Shown here: positions 1 through 9,580 of the stretch, in pieces
Numbering within the stretch: position 1 is the first letter of the stretch
Layout: every line of letters starts with the position of its first letter
Source: Palauibacter sp022826685
GTDB taxonomy: Bacteria; Gemmatimonadota; Gemmatimonadetes; Palauibacterales; Palauibacteraceae
Reading direction: 5' to 3' (one strand)
Assembly: GCF_965221685.1 (NCBI RefSeq)
Contig: NZ_OZ244907.1
Length of the DNA stretch: 64,000 bases
The notes under the pieces: generated by a model
The model's input: the letters and a program-made list of their open reading frames with translations, nothing else
Databases searched by the model: none
What the model was told of the DNA's origin: nothing
Made by a program: the position numbers and the translations under genes

Positions 1-134
1 CGGATGGGTCGTGGATCCACGCCAGACCGTCCGGAACCGAGCCGATCTTTCGCGTCATGGCGGAGGCGCCGCGTGAAGAACTGGCGGACGAGCGCGCGGA
101 CTGGATCGAAGCCCTCGTGCGGCGCGCGGTCTGA
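1..134 (+). CDS. glmM: Phosphoglucosamine mutase, C-terminal end (partial)
   Basis: Only the last 43 codons are present; the reading frame enters at the left edge and ends at TGA 132-134. The translated tail contains RPSGTEPIFRVMAEA, the C-terminal phosphate-binding motif of alpha-D-phosphohexomutases. GlmM converts glucosamine-6-phosphate to glucosamine-1-phosphate for cell-wall precursor synthesis. Seven bases separate it from glmS, whose product is the GlmM substrate, which favours glmM over a phosphomannomutase. The family call is strong; the exact sugar specificity is inferred from the neighbour. Confidence 0.82.
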   Translation, partial: DGSWIHARPSGTEPIFRVMAEAPREELADERADWIEALVRRAV

Positions 135-141
135 GCGGCCG

Positions 142-1998
142 ATGTGCGGAATCGTCGGTTATGTCGGGTCAGCGGAGGCGGCCCCCCTTCTCTTGAACGG
201 CCTCCGCCGCCTCGAGTATCGCGGGTACGACTCGGCGGGCCTCGCCGTCCACACCGGTTCCAGGCTCGATCTCCACAAGTGCGCGGGCCGCGTCGACGAC
301 CTGGCGGACCGGCTCGTCGACGTCCCCCTTTCCGGCAAGGCCGGAATCGCTCACACCCGCTGGGCGACGCACGGTGCGCCCACCCACGCCAATGCCCACC
401 CGCTGATGGGCGGCCGAGGCGAGGTCGCGCTGGTCCATAACGGCGTGATCGAGGACTGCGACCCACTGCGAACGAAGCTCGCCGAACTCGGCCACCGCTT
501 CAGGTCGGAGACCGACACCGAGGTCGTCGCGCACCTGATCGAGGAAGCGTTCCAGGGGAACCTCGAGCGCGCCGTCGCCGCCGCGCTGACCCAGGTGGAG
601 GGTACGCTGGGGCTTGCCGTCATGAGCGTGCACGACCCGGGGCGGATCGTCGTCGCGCGCCGCGGCGCCCCTCTGCTGCTCGGGATCGGGGAGAAGGACG
701 AGGAAGGGACCTGGGTGGCTTCGGACGTGGCGGCGGTTCTCGAGCACACCCGCAGCATCGTGTATCTGGAAGACGACGAGATGGCCGTCCTCACCTCATC
801 CGGACACCGGACCGTCGATCTCGGGAGAAACCGCGGCCGCGCCGGCTGGGAGCCCGTCCCGAAGGAAGTCAGCCGCGTCGACTGGAACCTCGAGCGGATC
901 GAGAAGGCGGGATACCCCCACTTCATGCTCCGCGAGATTCACGAACAGCCGCACACCGTGCGCGATGCGATGCGGGGCCGGCTGCTGGCGGAGGAAGGCA
1001 CGGCCCGGCTGGGCGGGCTCGACGAATTCCGCCCGGACATCGACGGTGCCGAGCGCATCATCCTCACGGGGTGCGGGACGAGTTGGCACGCGGCGCTTGT
1101 CGGCGAGTACCTGATCGAGACACTCGCGCGCCTCCCGGTCGAAGTGGAGTACGCCTCCGAGTTCCGATACCGGAACCCGATCATCGCTCCGGGGACGCTG
1201 GTGGGCGGCATCTCCCAGTCCGGGGAGACGGCGGACACGCTCGCGGCCGTGCGCGAAGCCGGGCGGCTCGGGGCCCCCACCTTCGGAATCGTCAACGTGG
1301 TGGGCTCGACGGTCGCGCGGGAGACGCGCGCCGGAATCTACACGCACGCCGGTCCGGAGATCGGCGTCGCGTCCACGAAGGCCTTCGTGGCGCAGGTCGT
1401 TTCTCTCGCGCTCCTCGGCCTCATGATCGCGAGGCGGCGCGGGATGGGCCGCGAGGAGGGCCGCGGCTTCGTGCGCGCGCTCGTCGGCCTTCCCGCCCTC
1501 ATCGAAGAGGTGCTGGCAACGGAGGACCACATCCGGCGGGTGGCGGAGGAGTTCGCGTCCGCGCGCAACTTCCTCTACCTGGGGCGGGGTCCGAACTTCC
1601 CGATCGCCCTCGAAGGGGCGCTCAAGCTGAAGGAGATCTCCTACATCCACGCCGAGGGATACCCGGCGGCCGAGATGAAGCACGGCCCGATCGCACTCAT
1701 CGACGAGGACATGCCGGTCGTCTTCATGGCTCCGCGCAGCGCCGTCTACTCGAAGGTGCTCGTGAACATCGAGGAGGTGAAGACGCGCGGCGGCCGCGTG
1801 ATCGCGCTCGTGACCCGCCGGGAGGACGATCTCGCCCGCAAGGTGGATCACCTGATCCCGGTGCCCGCGACGCTGCCTCTCCTGCAACCGATCGTCAACG
1901 TCGTTCCGTTGCAGCTTCTCGCCTACCACATCGCGGTCCTGAGGGGTTGCGACGTGGATCGTCCGCGGAACCTCGCGAAGACCGTGACGGTCGAGTAG
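142..1998 (+). CDS. glmS: Glutamine--fructose-6-phosphate aminotransferase (isomerizing)
   Basis: This cytoplasmic enzyme makes glucosamine-6-phosphate from fructose-6-phosphate and glutamine, the first step to UDP-GlcNAc. The start is ATG 142, because family members begin MCGIVGY and Cys2 becomes the N-terminal nucleophile after Met removal; an in-frame upstream ATG at 4 lies inside glmM. The glutaminase domain shows RGYDSAG (about 27-33) and HTRWATHG (71-78). The two SIS sugar-isomerase domains show GCGTS from residue 310 and SQSGET from 358. The C-terminus ends LAKTVTVE as usual. Its 618 residues match the family length. It is translationally close to glmM and there is no room for a glmS ribozyme leader. 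Confidence 0.97.
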   Translation: MCGIVGYVGSAEAAPLLLNGLRRLEYRGYDSAGLAVHTGSRLDLHKCAGRVDDLADRLVDVPLSGKAGIAHTRWATHGAPTHANAHPLMGGRGEVALVHNGVIEDCDPLRTKLAELGHRFRSETDTEVVAHLIEEAFQGNLERAVAAALTQVEGTLGLAVMSVHDPGRIVVARRGAPLLLGIGEKDEEGTWVASDVAAVLEHTRSIVYLEDDEMAVLTSSGHRTVDLGRNRGRAGWEPVPKEVSRVDWNLERIEKAGYPHFMLREIHEQPHTVRDAMRGRLLAEEGTARLGGLDEFRPDIDGAERIILTGCGTSWHAALVGEYLIETLARLPVEVEYASEFRYRNPIIAPGTLVGGISQSGETADTLAAVREAGRLGAPTFGIVNVVGSTVARETRAGIYTHAGPEIGVASTKAFVAQVVSLALLGLMIARRRGMGREEGRGFVRALVGLPALIEEVLATEDHIRRVAEEFASARNFLYLGRGPNFPIALEGALKLKEISYIHAEGYPAAEMKHGPIALIDEDMPVVFMAPRSAVYSKVLVNIEEVKTRGGRVIALVTRREDDLARKVDHLIPVPATLPLLQPIVNVVPLQLLAYHIAVLRGCDVDRPRNLAKTVTVE

Positions 1999-2041
1999 TC
2001 CTTCGGACGCCGGAACCCCGCGACCGAGCAGAATGAAGGGG

Positions 2042-2070
2042 TTACAGCGCGAAAGAGCCGGTGGTATGTT
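2042..2070 (+). promoter_or_regulatory. Possible sigma-70 promoter upstream of the YkvA-family gene
   Basis: A TTACAG box (2042-2047) is followed after 17 bases by TATGTT (2065-2070), the same -10 sequence as in the tRNA promoter at 4834. It lies in the 156-base gap after glmS, about 85 bases before the next start codon. The -35 match is weak, so this is a candidate only. Confidence 0.35.
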
Positions 2071-2154
2071 TGGGCGTCGCGCCCGCCGCCGGGCCGTGTC
2101 CATCAGGCCTGGCCGCCCGGTTGCGCGTTCCACCGGGATCGGGATTGGAAGGGG

Positions 2155-2628
2155 ATGCCAAGCGCCTACCTCCAGGGGATGAAGGATCAGGTCGCACGAT
2201 ACGCCGGCACGTTGCGTGACGTCGTCATCCTCGCGCCCGTCTACGGTTTGTTGATGTTCACGCTCATGAAGGACCCGCGCCTGACCCGGCAGCAGCGGAT
2301 TCTGGTGGATGCGGCCATCGCCTACCTCGTGAGTCCGGATGATGTGATCCCGGAAGATGAGGTCGGGCCGTACGGTTTTCTGGATGATGTTTTCTGCTGT
2401 GCGTATGTGACGCACCGGATCGGAGAGGAGCTTGGCTGGGATGTGGTGGAGGAGCACTGGACCGGCGAGCGGTCGGCGCTCGAGGTCTCGAACAACCTGC
2501 TCGCCCGCGAGCGGGAGCTGCTCGGTGGCGCAGGCGATGACGTTCTCGAATTCGCGGGGCTCCTCGACCGGCGGTCGGATTCCGAGGCGGAACGCCCCCA
2601 ACTCGTCCTCACGGCGGCCGGCGGGTAG
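2155..2628 (+). CDS. YkvA/DUF1232 family protein
   Basis: The 157-residue protein carries the DUF1232 (YkvA) core at about residues 40-85: a hydrophobic helix ending in AYLVSPDDVIPEDE, then a GFLDDV segment. This is the typical 'SP.D.IPD..P..G.LDD' signature. YkvA proteins are small, probably membrane-associated, and lack a well-established function. The start ATG 2155 has a good ribosome-binding site (GGAAGGGG) just upstream. The C-terminal 60 residues are charged and not recognisable. The following secreted-protein gene overlaps its 3' end if that gene starts at its only nearby ATG. Confidence 0.75.
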   Translation: MPSAYLQGMKDQVARYAGTLRDVVILAPVYGLLMFTLMKDPRLTRQQRILVDAAIAYLVSPDDVIPEDEVGPYGFLDDVFCCAYVTHRIGEELGWDVVEEHWTGERSALEVSNNLLARERELLGGAGDDVLEFAGLLDRRSDSEAERPQLVLTAAGG

Positions 2629-3289
2629 CGCGGGCCGCCGACCGCGGATCGCGGCGGCGCTGGCCGTGCTCGCCGGACTCGTCGGCGCGGAGTCGCTTGA
2701 CGCCCAGTATCGCCTGACGGCCCCTTCCGGCAGCGTCGTGGAGTTCCAGGCCGACCTCCTCCTGCGCTTCCGGGATCGTTCCGACTCCCTCATGACCGAT
2801 CTCGTGGAGGACCCTCTCGTGCTCTACTACCGGTCGTTCGGGCGGGAGCTGGACGAATCCGAGGCGCGGGATGCATGGCCATGGAACGCGGTCGAAGTCG
2901 TGACGGATTCGAGCGCCGCGCTCGTGATGCCGGGAAATCTGCGGGAGGCCGGCCGGGCGTACGAGAGCTACGCGGTCCTGCGGATGCACGCCGTGCGTCA
3001 GGATCCCGACGTGGCCTGCGACGAGCTCTTCTCACGGGAAGTCGAGGCCGTCGACGGGTTCATCGACGGGTGGGTCGCGGCGCGACTCCTCTTCGGCGGG
3101 CCCGCGTACGAGCCGCTCGACGAACTCGCCTTCGCGCGCGAGGCCGGCGTCCTCGCGGGACTCATCCTCGACCGGTCGGATCGCCAGCTCGGCGGTTGCC
3201 TGCAGGTCTCCCGTGAACGCCGCGCGGAGGAAATCGCCGCCTACCGTGCCTGGCGAACGGAGCGCTACCTCCCTCCGGGCGGGCGATGA
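2537..3289 (+). CDS. Putative secreted protein of unknown function
   Basis: I do not recognise a family. A hydrophobic stretch (IAAALAVLAGLVGA) ending near SLDAQ looks like a signal peptide, so the mature protein of about 195 residues probably starts near codon 58. It is rich in acidic residues and has two cysteines in its C-terminal half. The start is uncertain: the only ATG close enough is 2537, inside the preceding gene and giving a 36-residue arginine/serine-rich extension before the signal core, while no ATG, GTG or TTG occurs nearer. The stop overlaps the cysS start (ATGA), indicating coupled translation. Confidence 0.55.
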   Translation: MTFSNSRGSSTGGRIPRRNAPNSSSRRPAGSAGRRPRIAAALAVLAGLVGAESLDAQYRLTAPSGSVVEFQADLLLRFRDRSDSLMTDLVEDPLVLYYRSFGRELDESEARDAWPWNAVEVVTDSSAALVMPGNLREAGRAYESYAVLRMHAVRQDPDVACDELFSREVEAVDGFIDGWVAARLLFGGPAYEPLDELAFAREAGVLAGLILDRSDRQLGGCLQVSRERRAEEIAAYRAWRTERYLPPGGR

Positions 3290-4761
3290 GTCTCCGGCTC
3301 TACGACTCCCTTACGCGGCGGCTCCGCCCGTTCAAGTCCCTCGAACCGGGCCGGGTGCGGATGTACACCTGCGGGCCCACGGTGTACGATCGCGCGCATA
3401 TCGGGAACTTCCGCGCCTTTGCATGGGAAGACCTGCTTCGTCGCTACCTCCGGTTCAAGGGATACGAGGTCTGCCAGGTCATGAACCTGACGGATGTCGA
3501 TGATCGGACGATCGCGGCGGCCTCTGCCCGGGGCGTGCCGCTGGCCGACGTCACCGATCCCGTGATCGAGATGTTCATCGAGGACTGGGAGACACTCGGG
3601 CTCGAGGAACCGGAGCATCGGCCACGGGCGACCCGCTTCGTCGAGGGGATGATCCAGCTGATCGAAGCCCTCTCCGAGCGGGGGCTCACCTACGAGAGCG
3701 AGGGTTCCGTGTACTTCGCGATCGGGCGTGCGCCCGAATACGGGCGGCTGGCGGGGATCGACTGCGCGGGACTCGCGGCCGCCGGCCGGGCCGCGGGGGA
3801 TGAGGAGTACGACAAGGACGACCCGAGAGATTTCGTCCTCTGGAAAGGCGCCGACCCCGACGCCGATGGGGCCGTGGCGGTGTGGGATTCTCCGTGGGGG
3901 CCGGGCCGGCCGGGCTGGCACCTCGAGTGCTCGGCGATGGCGATGCACCACCTGGGCGAAACGCTCGACATCCACACCGGAGGAATCGACAACCTCTTCC
4001 CGCATCACACCAACGAGATCGCCCAGTCGGAAGGGGTGACGGGGAAGACGTTCTCGGAGTTCTGGCTCCATGCCGAACACCTTCTGGTCGAAGGCCGGAA
4101 GATGTCGAAGTCGCTCGGCAACTGCTTTACGATCCCGGAACTCGTCGACCGCGGACACGCGCCCTCGGCGATCCGGTATCTGTTGCTCAGCGGACATCAT
4201 CGGGCCCAGCTGAACTTCACCTTCGACGGCCTGGAGGCCGCGGCGAAGGCCGTGAACCGCCTGTACGAGTTCAGGAACCGGCTGCGCGAGGCCGGCGAGG
4301 CGGAGACCGATGCCTCGACCGATCTCGGAGAGGTCGCGGCGCGGGCGGGCGCCGCGTTCGAAGCGGCGATGGACGACGACCTGAACGTGAGCGAGGCGCT
4401 TTCCGCGGTGTTCGGACTCGTCCGGGAAGCGAATCACCTGCTCGACCGCGCCCATCCTCGAGCCCCGTCGGGCGTGGACGCCGCGCTGGCCACGATCGAC
4501 GCGTTCGATCGCGTCTTCGGGGTGCTCGCCGTGCGGGACCGCGAGTCATCCGGTGGCGACGACGAACTCGTCGCGTGGGCCACCGCTCGCGTCGGGGAAC
4601 GCGAACGCGCCCGGGCGAACCGGGACTTCGCGCGCGCCGACGCGATTCGCGCCGAACTCGAGGCCCGGGGCGTGATCGTGGAGGATCTGGCGGAGTTCAC
4701 TCGCCTTCGGATCGGAGGGCGCACGATCCAGGTGCCGCGTCCGCTCCGGGCGATAAAATGA
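3286..4761 (+). CDS. cysS: Cysteinyl-tRNA synthetase
   Basis: This class I aminoacyl-tRNA synthetase charges tRNA-Cys. Visible signatures are the zinc-ligand Cys29 in TCGPTVYD, the HIGN ATP motif at 38-41, the second zinc cysteine in ECSAMA, the GGIDNLFPHH region and the KMSKS loop at 272-276. Its length of 491 residues is normal and the C-terminal DALR-like domain is present. The start ATG 3286 overlaps the previous stop codon, so the gene is probably coupled to the secreted-protein gene. The rRNA-free gap downstream holds the promoter of the tRNA-tuf operon. Confidence 0.97.
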   Translation: MSLRLYDSLTRRLRPFKSLEPGRVRMYTCGPTVYDRAHIGNFRAFAWEDLLRRYLRFKGYEVCQVMNLTDVDDRTIAAASARGVPLADVTDPVIEMFIEDWETLGLEEPEHRPRATRFVEGMIQLIEALSERGLTYESEGSVYFAIGRAPEYGRLAGIDCAGLAAAGRAAGDEEYDKDDPRDFVLWKGADPDADGAVAVWDSPWGPGRPGWHLECSAMAMHHLGETLDIHTGGIDNLFPHHTNEIAQSEGVTGKTFSEFWLHAEHLLVEGRKMSKSLGNCFTIPELVDRGHAPSAIRYLLLSGHHRAQLNFTFDGLEAAAKAVNRLYEFRNRLREAGEAETDASTDLGEVAARAGAAFEAAMDDDLNVSEALSAVFGLVREANHLLDRAHPRAPSGVDAALATIDAFDRVFGVLAVRDRESSGGDDELVAWATARVGERERARANRDFARADAIRAELEARGVIVEDLAEFTRLRIGGRTIQVPRPLRAIK

Positions 4762-4809
4762 AGGCACGGCGCCCTCGAAAGGCGACCGAATCGGGTGCCC
4801 GAAAACACC

Positions 4810-4839
4810 TTGACGGTCGGCCACGCGTACCCCTATGTT
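4810..4839 (+). promoter_or_regulatory. Promoter of the tRNA-Thr/tRNA-Tyr/tuf operon
   Basis: TTGACG (4810-4815) and TATGTT (4834-4839) are separated by 18 bases, a good sigma-70-type match. The predicted transcript would begin near 4846, about 18 bases before the mature tRNA-Thr 5' end. It is the only strong promoter candidate between cysS and the tRNAs. Confidence 0.7.
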
Positions 4840-4863
4840 AGAAGACTGTCGTGCGGAAGGGTC

Positions 4864-4936
4864 GCTGGCGTAGCTCAACCGGTAGAGCGTCGGATTTGTA
4901 ATCCGGAGGTTGTGGGTTCGAGTCCCACCGCCAGCT
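4864..4936 (+). tRNA. tRNA-Thr (anticodon UGU)
   Basis: A complete cloverleaf folds by eye: acceptor GCTGGCG pairs perfectly with CGCCAGC, D stem GCTC/GAGC, anticodon stem TCGGA/TCCGG with loop TTTGTAA (anticodon TGT), and T arm GTGGG-TTCGAGT-CCCAC. The discriminator base is T and no CCA is encoded. It is followed 84 bases later by tRNA-Tyr and then tuf, as in the classic tRNA-tufB arrangement of other bacteria. Confidence 0.97.
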
Positions 4937-5020
4937 CGGTCGAGTCGGACGAACAGCCGCCCCGAAGCGGCGAACCCTGGAACTTATCGATCGGGCGCCG
5001 ATCGGGCGCCAGGTACCGGC

Positions 5021-5103
5021 GGTGGGGTACCGAAGCGGCCAAACGGGGCAGACTGTAAATCTGCTGGCTTATGCCTTCGGAGGTTCGAATCCTCCCCCCA
5101 CCA
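5021..5103 (+). tRNA. tRNA-Tyr (anticodon GUA)
   Basis: The acceptor GGTGGGG pairs with CCCCACC. The anticodon arm GCAGA-CTGTAAA-TCTGC gives anticodon GTA. A long class II variable arm follows, as expected for bacterial tRNA-Tyr, then the T arm GGAGG-TTCGAAT-CCTCC. The discriminator is A and the CCA end is not fully encoded. The 83-nt length fits. It is probably processed from the same transcript as tRNA-Thr and tuf. Confidence 0.97.
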
Positions 5104-5199
5104 CCTTCACGAGACCACTGACGAAACAAGGGGCGTAGCCCGCGCGCGAGCAAGAGGAGCATCCGTCGCGGGGCCACTCCGCCGAACCCGTAGTCCGAG

Positions 5200-6409
<1,210 letters not shown>

Positions 6410-6418
6410 GAAACGAAA

Positions 6419-6568
6419 ATGAGGGTTCGGATTACGCTCGAATGCACGGAGTGCAAAGAGCGCAACTATTCGACGACGAAGAATCGGCGGACCCATCCGC
6501 AGCGGGCCGAGCAGAAGAAGTACTGTCGCCGCTGCAACGGACATAAAATGCACAAAGAAACACGGTAA
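6419..6568 (+). CDS. rpmG: 50S ribosomal protein L33
   Basis: A 49-residue protein, MRVRITLECTECKERNY..., matches L33, a small large-subunit protein near the E site. It is the zinc-binding type, with CxxC pairs at Cys9/Cys12 and Cys36/Cys39. The gene starts ten bases after tuf and ends ten bases before secE, so it sits in the usual tuf-rpmG-secE-nusG block. No tRNA-Trp gene is present between rpmG and secE, unlike in some bacteria. Confidence 0.95.
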   Translation: MRVRITLECTECKERNYSTTKNRRTHPQRAEQKKYCRRCNGHKMHKETR

Positions 6569-6577
6569 GGGGTTCGA

Positions 6578-6784
6578 TTGGCCGGCATCGTCAGAAGAAC
6601 CCAGGAGTTCGCGGAACAGGTACAGGTCGAGATGCGTCGGGTCACATGGCCCGACAAGGATCAGTTGCGCGGTGCAACGATCGGCATCCTGATCTTCGTC
6701 TTCATCATGGCGATCGTCATCGGGGCCATGGATTCGGTCTTCGCGGCGGCGGTGCGATTCATCGTCAGGTCGTTCGGTGGTTGA
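6578..6784 (+). CDS. secE: Preprotein translocase subunit SecE
   Basis: This 68-residue, single-span SecE is an essential partner of SecY in the translocon. The cytosolic amphipathic helix with VEMRRVTWPDK is the conserved SecE signature, and a transmembrane helix follows at about 33-60. The start is TTG 6578; no ATG lies in a plausible place and the family begins with a similar short lead-in. It overlaps the nusG GTG start by eight bases, indicating coupling. Confidence 0.95.
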   Translation: MAGIVRRTQEFAEQVQVEMRRVTWPDKDQLRGATIGILIFVFIMAIVIGAMDSVFAAAVRFIVRSFGG

Positions 6785-7358
6785 GTCCGCGGGCGCGGGA
6801 GCCGCGCAGACCGGTCCGCCCGAGGACGCGCCGCGCTGGTACGCGCTGCAGACGTACTCGGGCCACGAGAAGAAGGTGAAGACGCTTCTGGAGCAGAAGA
6901 TCCAGGAGTACGGGGATGAGCCTCCGATTCGTGAGGTCATCGTCCCCACGCAGGAAGTCGTCGAGATCAAGGGAGGGAAGCGCGTCAAGTCGACGAAGCG
7001 GCTCTACCCGGGCTACGTGCTGATTCAGATGCTGCTGGACCAGAACACGATGTACGTCGTCAACAACGTCCCCGGCGTCATCAAGTTCGTGGGGAGCGGG
7101 AAAGACCCCCAGCCGCTCAAGACCGAGGAGATGAACAAGATCCTCGGCATCGCGGACGAACTCGAGCAGGCGGGTCCGGAAACGGAGATCCCCTTCCGGC
7201 CGGGGCAGGTCGTGGAAGTCATGGAAGGACCGTTCAGCGATTTCAGCGGAACGGTGGAGGAAGTGTTTGCGGAGAAGGGCAAGGTGCGCGTGCAGGTGAG
7301 CCTGTTCGGACGCCCGACCTCGGTTGAACTGGACTACACGCAGCTGCAGGGGTTCTGA
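6777..7358 (+). CDS. nusG: Transcription termination/antitermination protein NusG
   Basis: NusG binds RNA polymerase and links it to Rho or the ribosome. The 193-residue protein has the NGN domain opening WYALQTYSGHEKKV and a C-terminal KOW domain (GQVVEVMEGPFSDFSG). The start is GTG 6777, overlapping secE by eight bases. Its stop overlaps the rplK start (TGATG), so secE, nusG and rplK are translationally linked. Length and order match other bacteria. Confidence 0.97.
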   Translation: MVESAGAGAAQTGPPEDAPRWYALQTYSGHEKKVKTLLEQKIQEYGDEPPIREVIVPTQEVVEIKGGKRVKSTKRLYPGYVLIQMLLDQNTMYVVNNVPGVIKFVGSGKDPQPLKTEEMNKILGIADELEQAGPETEIPFRPGQVVEVMEGPFSDFSGTVEEVFAEKGKVRVQVSLFGRPTSVELDYTQLQGF

Positions 7359-7789
7359 TGCCGCCGAAGAAACAGGTTACCGGATTCATCAAGCTGCAGA
7401 TTCCGGGGGGGCAGGCGAATCCGGCCCCGCCCGTGGGTCCTGCCCTGGGCCAGCACGGCCTCAACATCATGGACTTCTGCAAGGCGTTCAACGCGCAGAC
7501 CCAGCAGGAAGCCGGCACGATCATCCCGGTCGAGATCACGGTCTACAAGGACCGGACGTTCAGCTTCATCACCAAGACGCCGCCGGCGGTGGAGCTGCTC
7601 AAGAAGGAACTCGGTCTCGAGTCGGGTTCTCCGGTTCCGAACCGCGAGAAGGTCGGCAAGGTCACGGACGACCAGCTGCGCAGGATCGCCAGGATCAAGA
7701 TGAAGGATCTCAACGCGGCCGATGAAGAGGCCGCGATGCGGATGATCGCGGGCACCGCACGATCCATGGGGATCGAGCGGGCCGACTGA
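7358..7789 (+). CDS. rplK: 50S ribosomal protein L11
   Basis: L11 binds the GTPase-associated centre of 23S rRNA. The 143-residue protein has the N-terminal KLQIPGGQANPAPPVGPALGQ segment, where thiostrepton-contacting prolines normally occur, and the C-terminal rRNA-binding domain with AGTARSMGI. ATG 7358 shares a base with the nusG stop. It is followed 19 bases later by rplA, the standard L11-L1 pair. Confidence 0.98.
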   Translation: MPPKKQVTGFIKLQIPGGQANPAPPVGPALGQHGLNIMDFCKAFNAQTQQEAGTIIPVEITVYKDRTFSFITKTPPAVELLKKELGLESGSPVPNREKVGKVTDDQLRRIARIKMKDLNAADEEAAMRMIAGTARSMGIERAD

Positions 7790-7808
7790 TCGGGAGAGAC
7801 CGGGAAAC

Positions 7809-8498
7809 ATGCCGAAACACGGCAAGAAATACCGCTCCGCCGTAGAAGCCGCTCCGTCGAACGGCGCCCTCGCGCCGCGCGAGGCGCTCGAGCGCGTGCA
7901 GAAAACGGCGTTCGCGAACTTCGACGAGACGGTCGAGGCCGCGGTGCGCCTCGGCGTGGACCCGCGCAAGGCGGACCAGATCGTGCGCGGCACGGTCATC
8001 CTGCCTGCCGGCACGGGCCGCAAGGTGCGCGTGCTCGCCCTCGTGAAGGCGGACCGGGAGGCCGAGGCGAAGGAGGCCGGCGCGGACTACGCGGGGACCG
8101 ATTACATCGAGCAGATTCAGGAGGGCTGGCTCGATTTCGATGTGGCGATCGCGACGCCGGATCTCATGAAGGACGTTGCCAGGCTGGGCCGGATCCTCGG
8201 CCCGCGGGGCCTCATGCCCACGCCGAAGGCCGGCACGGTCACCATGGACGTGAGTCGGGCCGTGCGCGAATCGAAGGCGGGCAAGATCGAATTCCGCGTG
8301 GACCGTACCGGCAACGTGCATGCGCCGATCGGAAAAGTGAGCTTCGAACTTGACCAGCTGAACGAGAATCTCGATGCCCTCATGGACGAGATCGTGCGGT
8401 TGAAGCCCGCCGCGGCGAAGGGCCGGTATGTGAAGAGCGTGACCGTGACCAGCACGATGGGTCTCGGTGTTTCCGTCGACGAGGACCTGTACCGATAG
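7809..8498 (+). CDS. rplA: 50S ribosomal protein L1
   Basis: L1 forms the mobile L1 stalk on 23S rRNA and in many bacteria represses its own operon. The 229-residue protein has the conserved LGRILGPRGLMPTPKAGTV segment and C-terminal SVTVTSTMG. ATG 7809 follows a GGGAGA ribosome-binding site. Only four bases separate it from rplJ, so there is no space for the usual L10-leader RNA structure between rplA and rplJ. Confidence 0.98.
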   Translation: MPKHGKKYRSAVEAAPSNGALAPREALERVQKTAFANFDETVEAAVRLGVDPRKADQIVRGTVILPAGTGRKVRVLALVKADREAEAKEAGADYAGTDYIEQIQEGWLDFDVAIATPDLMKDVARLGRILGPRGLMPTPKAGTVTMDVSRAVRESKAGKIEFRVDRTGNVHAPIGKVSFELDQLNENLDALMDEIVRLKPAAAKGRYVKSVTVTSTMGLGVSVDEDLYR

Positions 8499-8502
8499 AT
8501 CC

Positions 8503-9027
8503 ATGAGACTCGAAGAAAAGCAGCGCGTCACGCAGGAACTCACTGCGCAGATCGAAGAGAGCGGGACGATCTACCTGACCGACTTCACCGGGCTGAACGT
8601 GAAGGCGATCACGGATTTCCGAACGCGACTCCGAGACGAGGGCCTGAGCTATCGGGTCGTGAAGAACACCCTCATGAAGCGGGCGCTCGAGGATCTGGAT
8701 CTCCCGGATCTGAGCGCCCATCTCGAGGGTCCGACGGGACTCATCCTCAGCGACGCCGACCCGGTCGTGCCGGCCAGGGTCCTGAAGGAATTCGCGAAAG
8801 CGAACGAGGACCGGCCGGTGGTGAAGGTCGGCGTCATCAATCGGGTGGAGACATCGCCGGAGGAAGTGGGGCGCATCGCAGATCTTCCGTCGCGCGAGGT
8901 TCTGCTCGGCGCCATCGCGGGCGGGCTCACGGCGAGCGTCGGCGGCATGGCCGGCGCTCTGAATGCGCTCTTCCGCGACATCGCAGACATGATCGAACAG
9001 GTCGGAAGGAAGAACGAGTCCGCCTGA
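8503..9027 (+). CDS. rplJ: 50S ribosomal protein L10
   Basis: L10 is the stalk base that carries L7/L12 dimers. The chosen start ATG 8503 gives MRLEEKQRVTQEL, a normal L10 N-terminus and 174 residues; an ATG at 8467 would lie inside rplA. The YRVVKNTLMKRAL and EGPTGLILSD regions are typical. The C-terminal helix that binds L7/L12 ends in DMIEQVGRKN. It is the third gene of rplKAJL. Confidence 0.97.
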   Translation: MRLEEKQRVTQELTAQIEESGTIYLTDFTGLNVKAITDFRTRLRDEGLSYRVVKNTLMKRALEDLDLPDLSAHLEGPTGLILSDADPVVPARVLKEFAKANEDRPVVKVGVINRVETSPEEVGRIADLPSREVLLGAIAGGLTASVGGMAGALNALFRDIADMIEQVGRKNESA

Positions 9028-9093
9028 AGTGGGGCGCATGCCCGTGACGTGCGGGCGTGTGGAATGCATACAGGATCCAGGGAACGGAAGAAC

Positions 9094-9468
9094 ATGTCCA
9101 AAATCGACGACCTTCTGCAGCAGATCGGCTCGCTGACGGTGCTCGAAGCCGCCGAGCTGAAAGACAAGATGGAGGAGACCTTCGGCGTGTCGGCCTCGGC
9201 GCCGGTCGCCGTCGCCGCCGCTCCCGGCGGCGCAGGGGACGCCGCCGAGGAGGAGCAGACGGAGTTCGATGTCGTCCTCACGGCGGTGGGCAGCAAGAAG
9301 ATCCAGGTGATCAAGGTCGTGCGCGAAGTGACGAGCCTGGGTCTCAAGGAAGCGAAAGCCGTCGTCGACAACGCCCCCGGACCCGTCAAGGAAGGCGTGT
9401 CCAAGGAGGAGGCGGAGGAGATCAAGGCCAAGCTCGAAGAGCAGGGCGCCACGGCGGATCTCAAGTAG
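9094..9468 (+). CDS. rplL: 50S ribosomal protein L7/L12
   Basis: L7/L12 recruits translational GTPases. The 124-residue protein starts at ATG 9094 (MSKIDDLLQQIGSLTVLEA), has an alanine-rich hinge around residues 38-54 and the C-terminal factor-binding domain with KIQVIKVVREVTSLGLKEAK. An earlier in-frame ATG at 9049 would add 15 atypical residues and is not used here. A 193-base structured gap separates it from rpoB. Confidence 0.98.
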   Translation: MSKIDDLLQQIGSLTVLEAAELKDKMEETFGVSASAPVAVAAAPGGAGDAAEEEQTEFDVVLTAVGSKKIQVIKVVREVTSLGLKEAKAVVDNAPGPVKEGVSKEEAEEIKAKLEEQGATADLK

Positions 9469-9516
9469 CCGCGCTGAAGAGCGTGGCAGGCCCCGGCGTC
9501 GATCATCCGATCGGTT

Positions 9517-9542
9517 CCGGACTGCGGAGAGACCGCAGCCGG
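9517..9542 (+). promoter_or_regulatory. Hairpin in the rplL-rpoB gap (first)
   Basis: CTGCGG pairs with CCGCAG around an AGAGA loop, extended by CCGG/CCGG across one bulged A, giving ten base pairs. No T-run follows, so it is not a standard terminator. It may serve as an attenuator or RNA-processing signal, a role known for the rplL-rpoB gap of E. coli; the role here is inferred. Confidence 0.5.
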
Positions 9543-9580
9543 GCCGATGACGCAGGGGTCCGACCTCACACCGTGCACGA

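Noticed and set aside
1..141. glmS ribozyme or other leader RNA before glmS
   Set aside because: The glmM coding sequence ends seven bases before the glmS start, leaving no room for a leader.
5104..5199. Additional tRNA between tRNA-Tyr and tuf
   Set aside because: No cloverleaf or T-arm motif was found in this gap.
8499..8502. L10-leader regulatory RNA before rplJ
   Set aside because: Only four bases separate rplA and rplJ.
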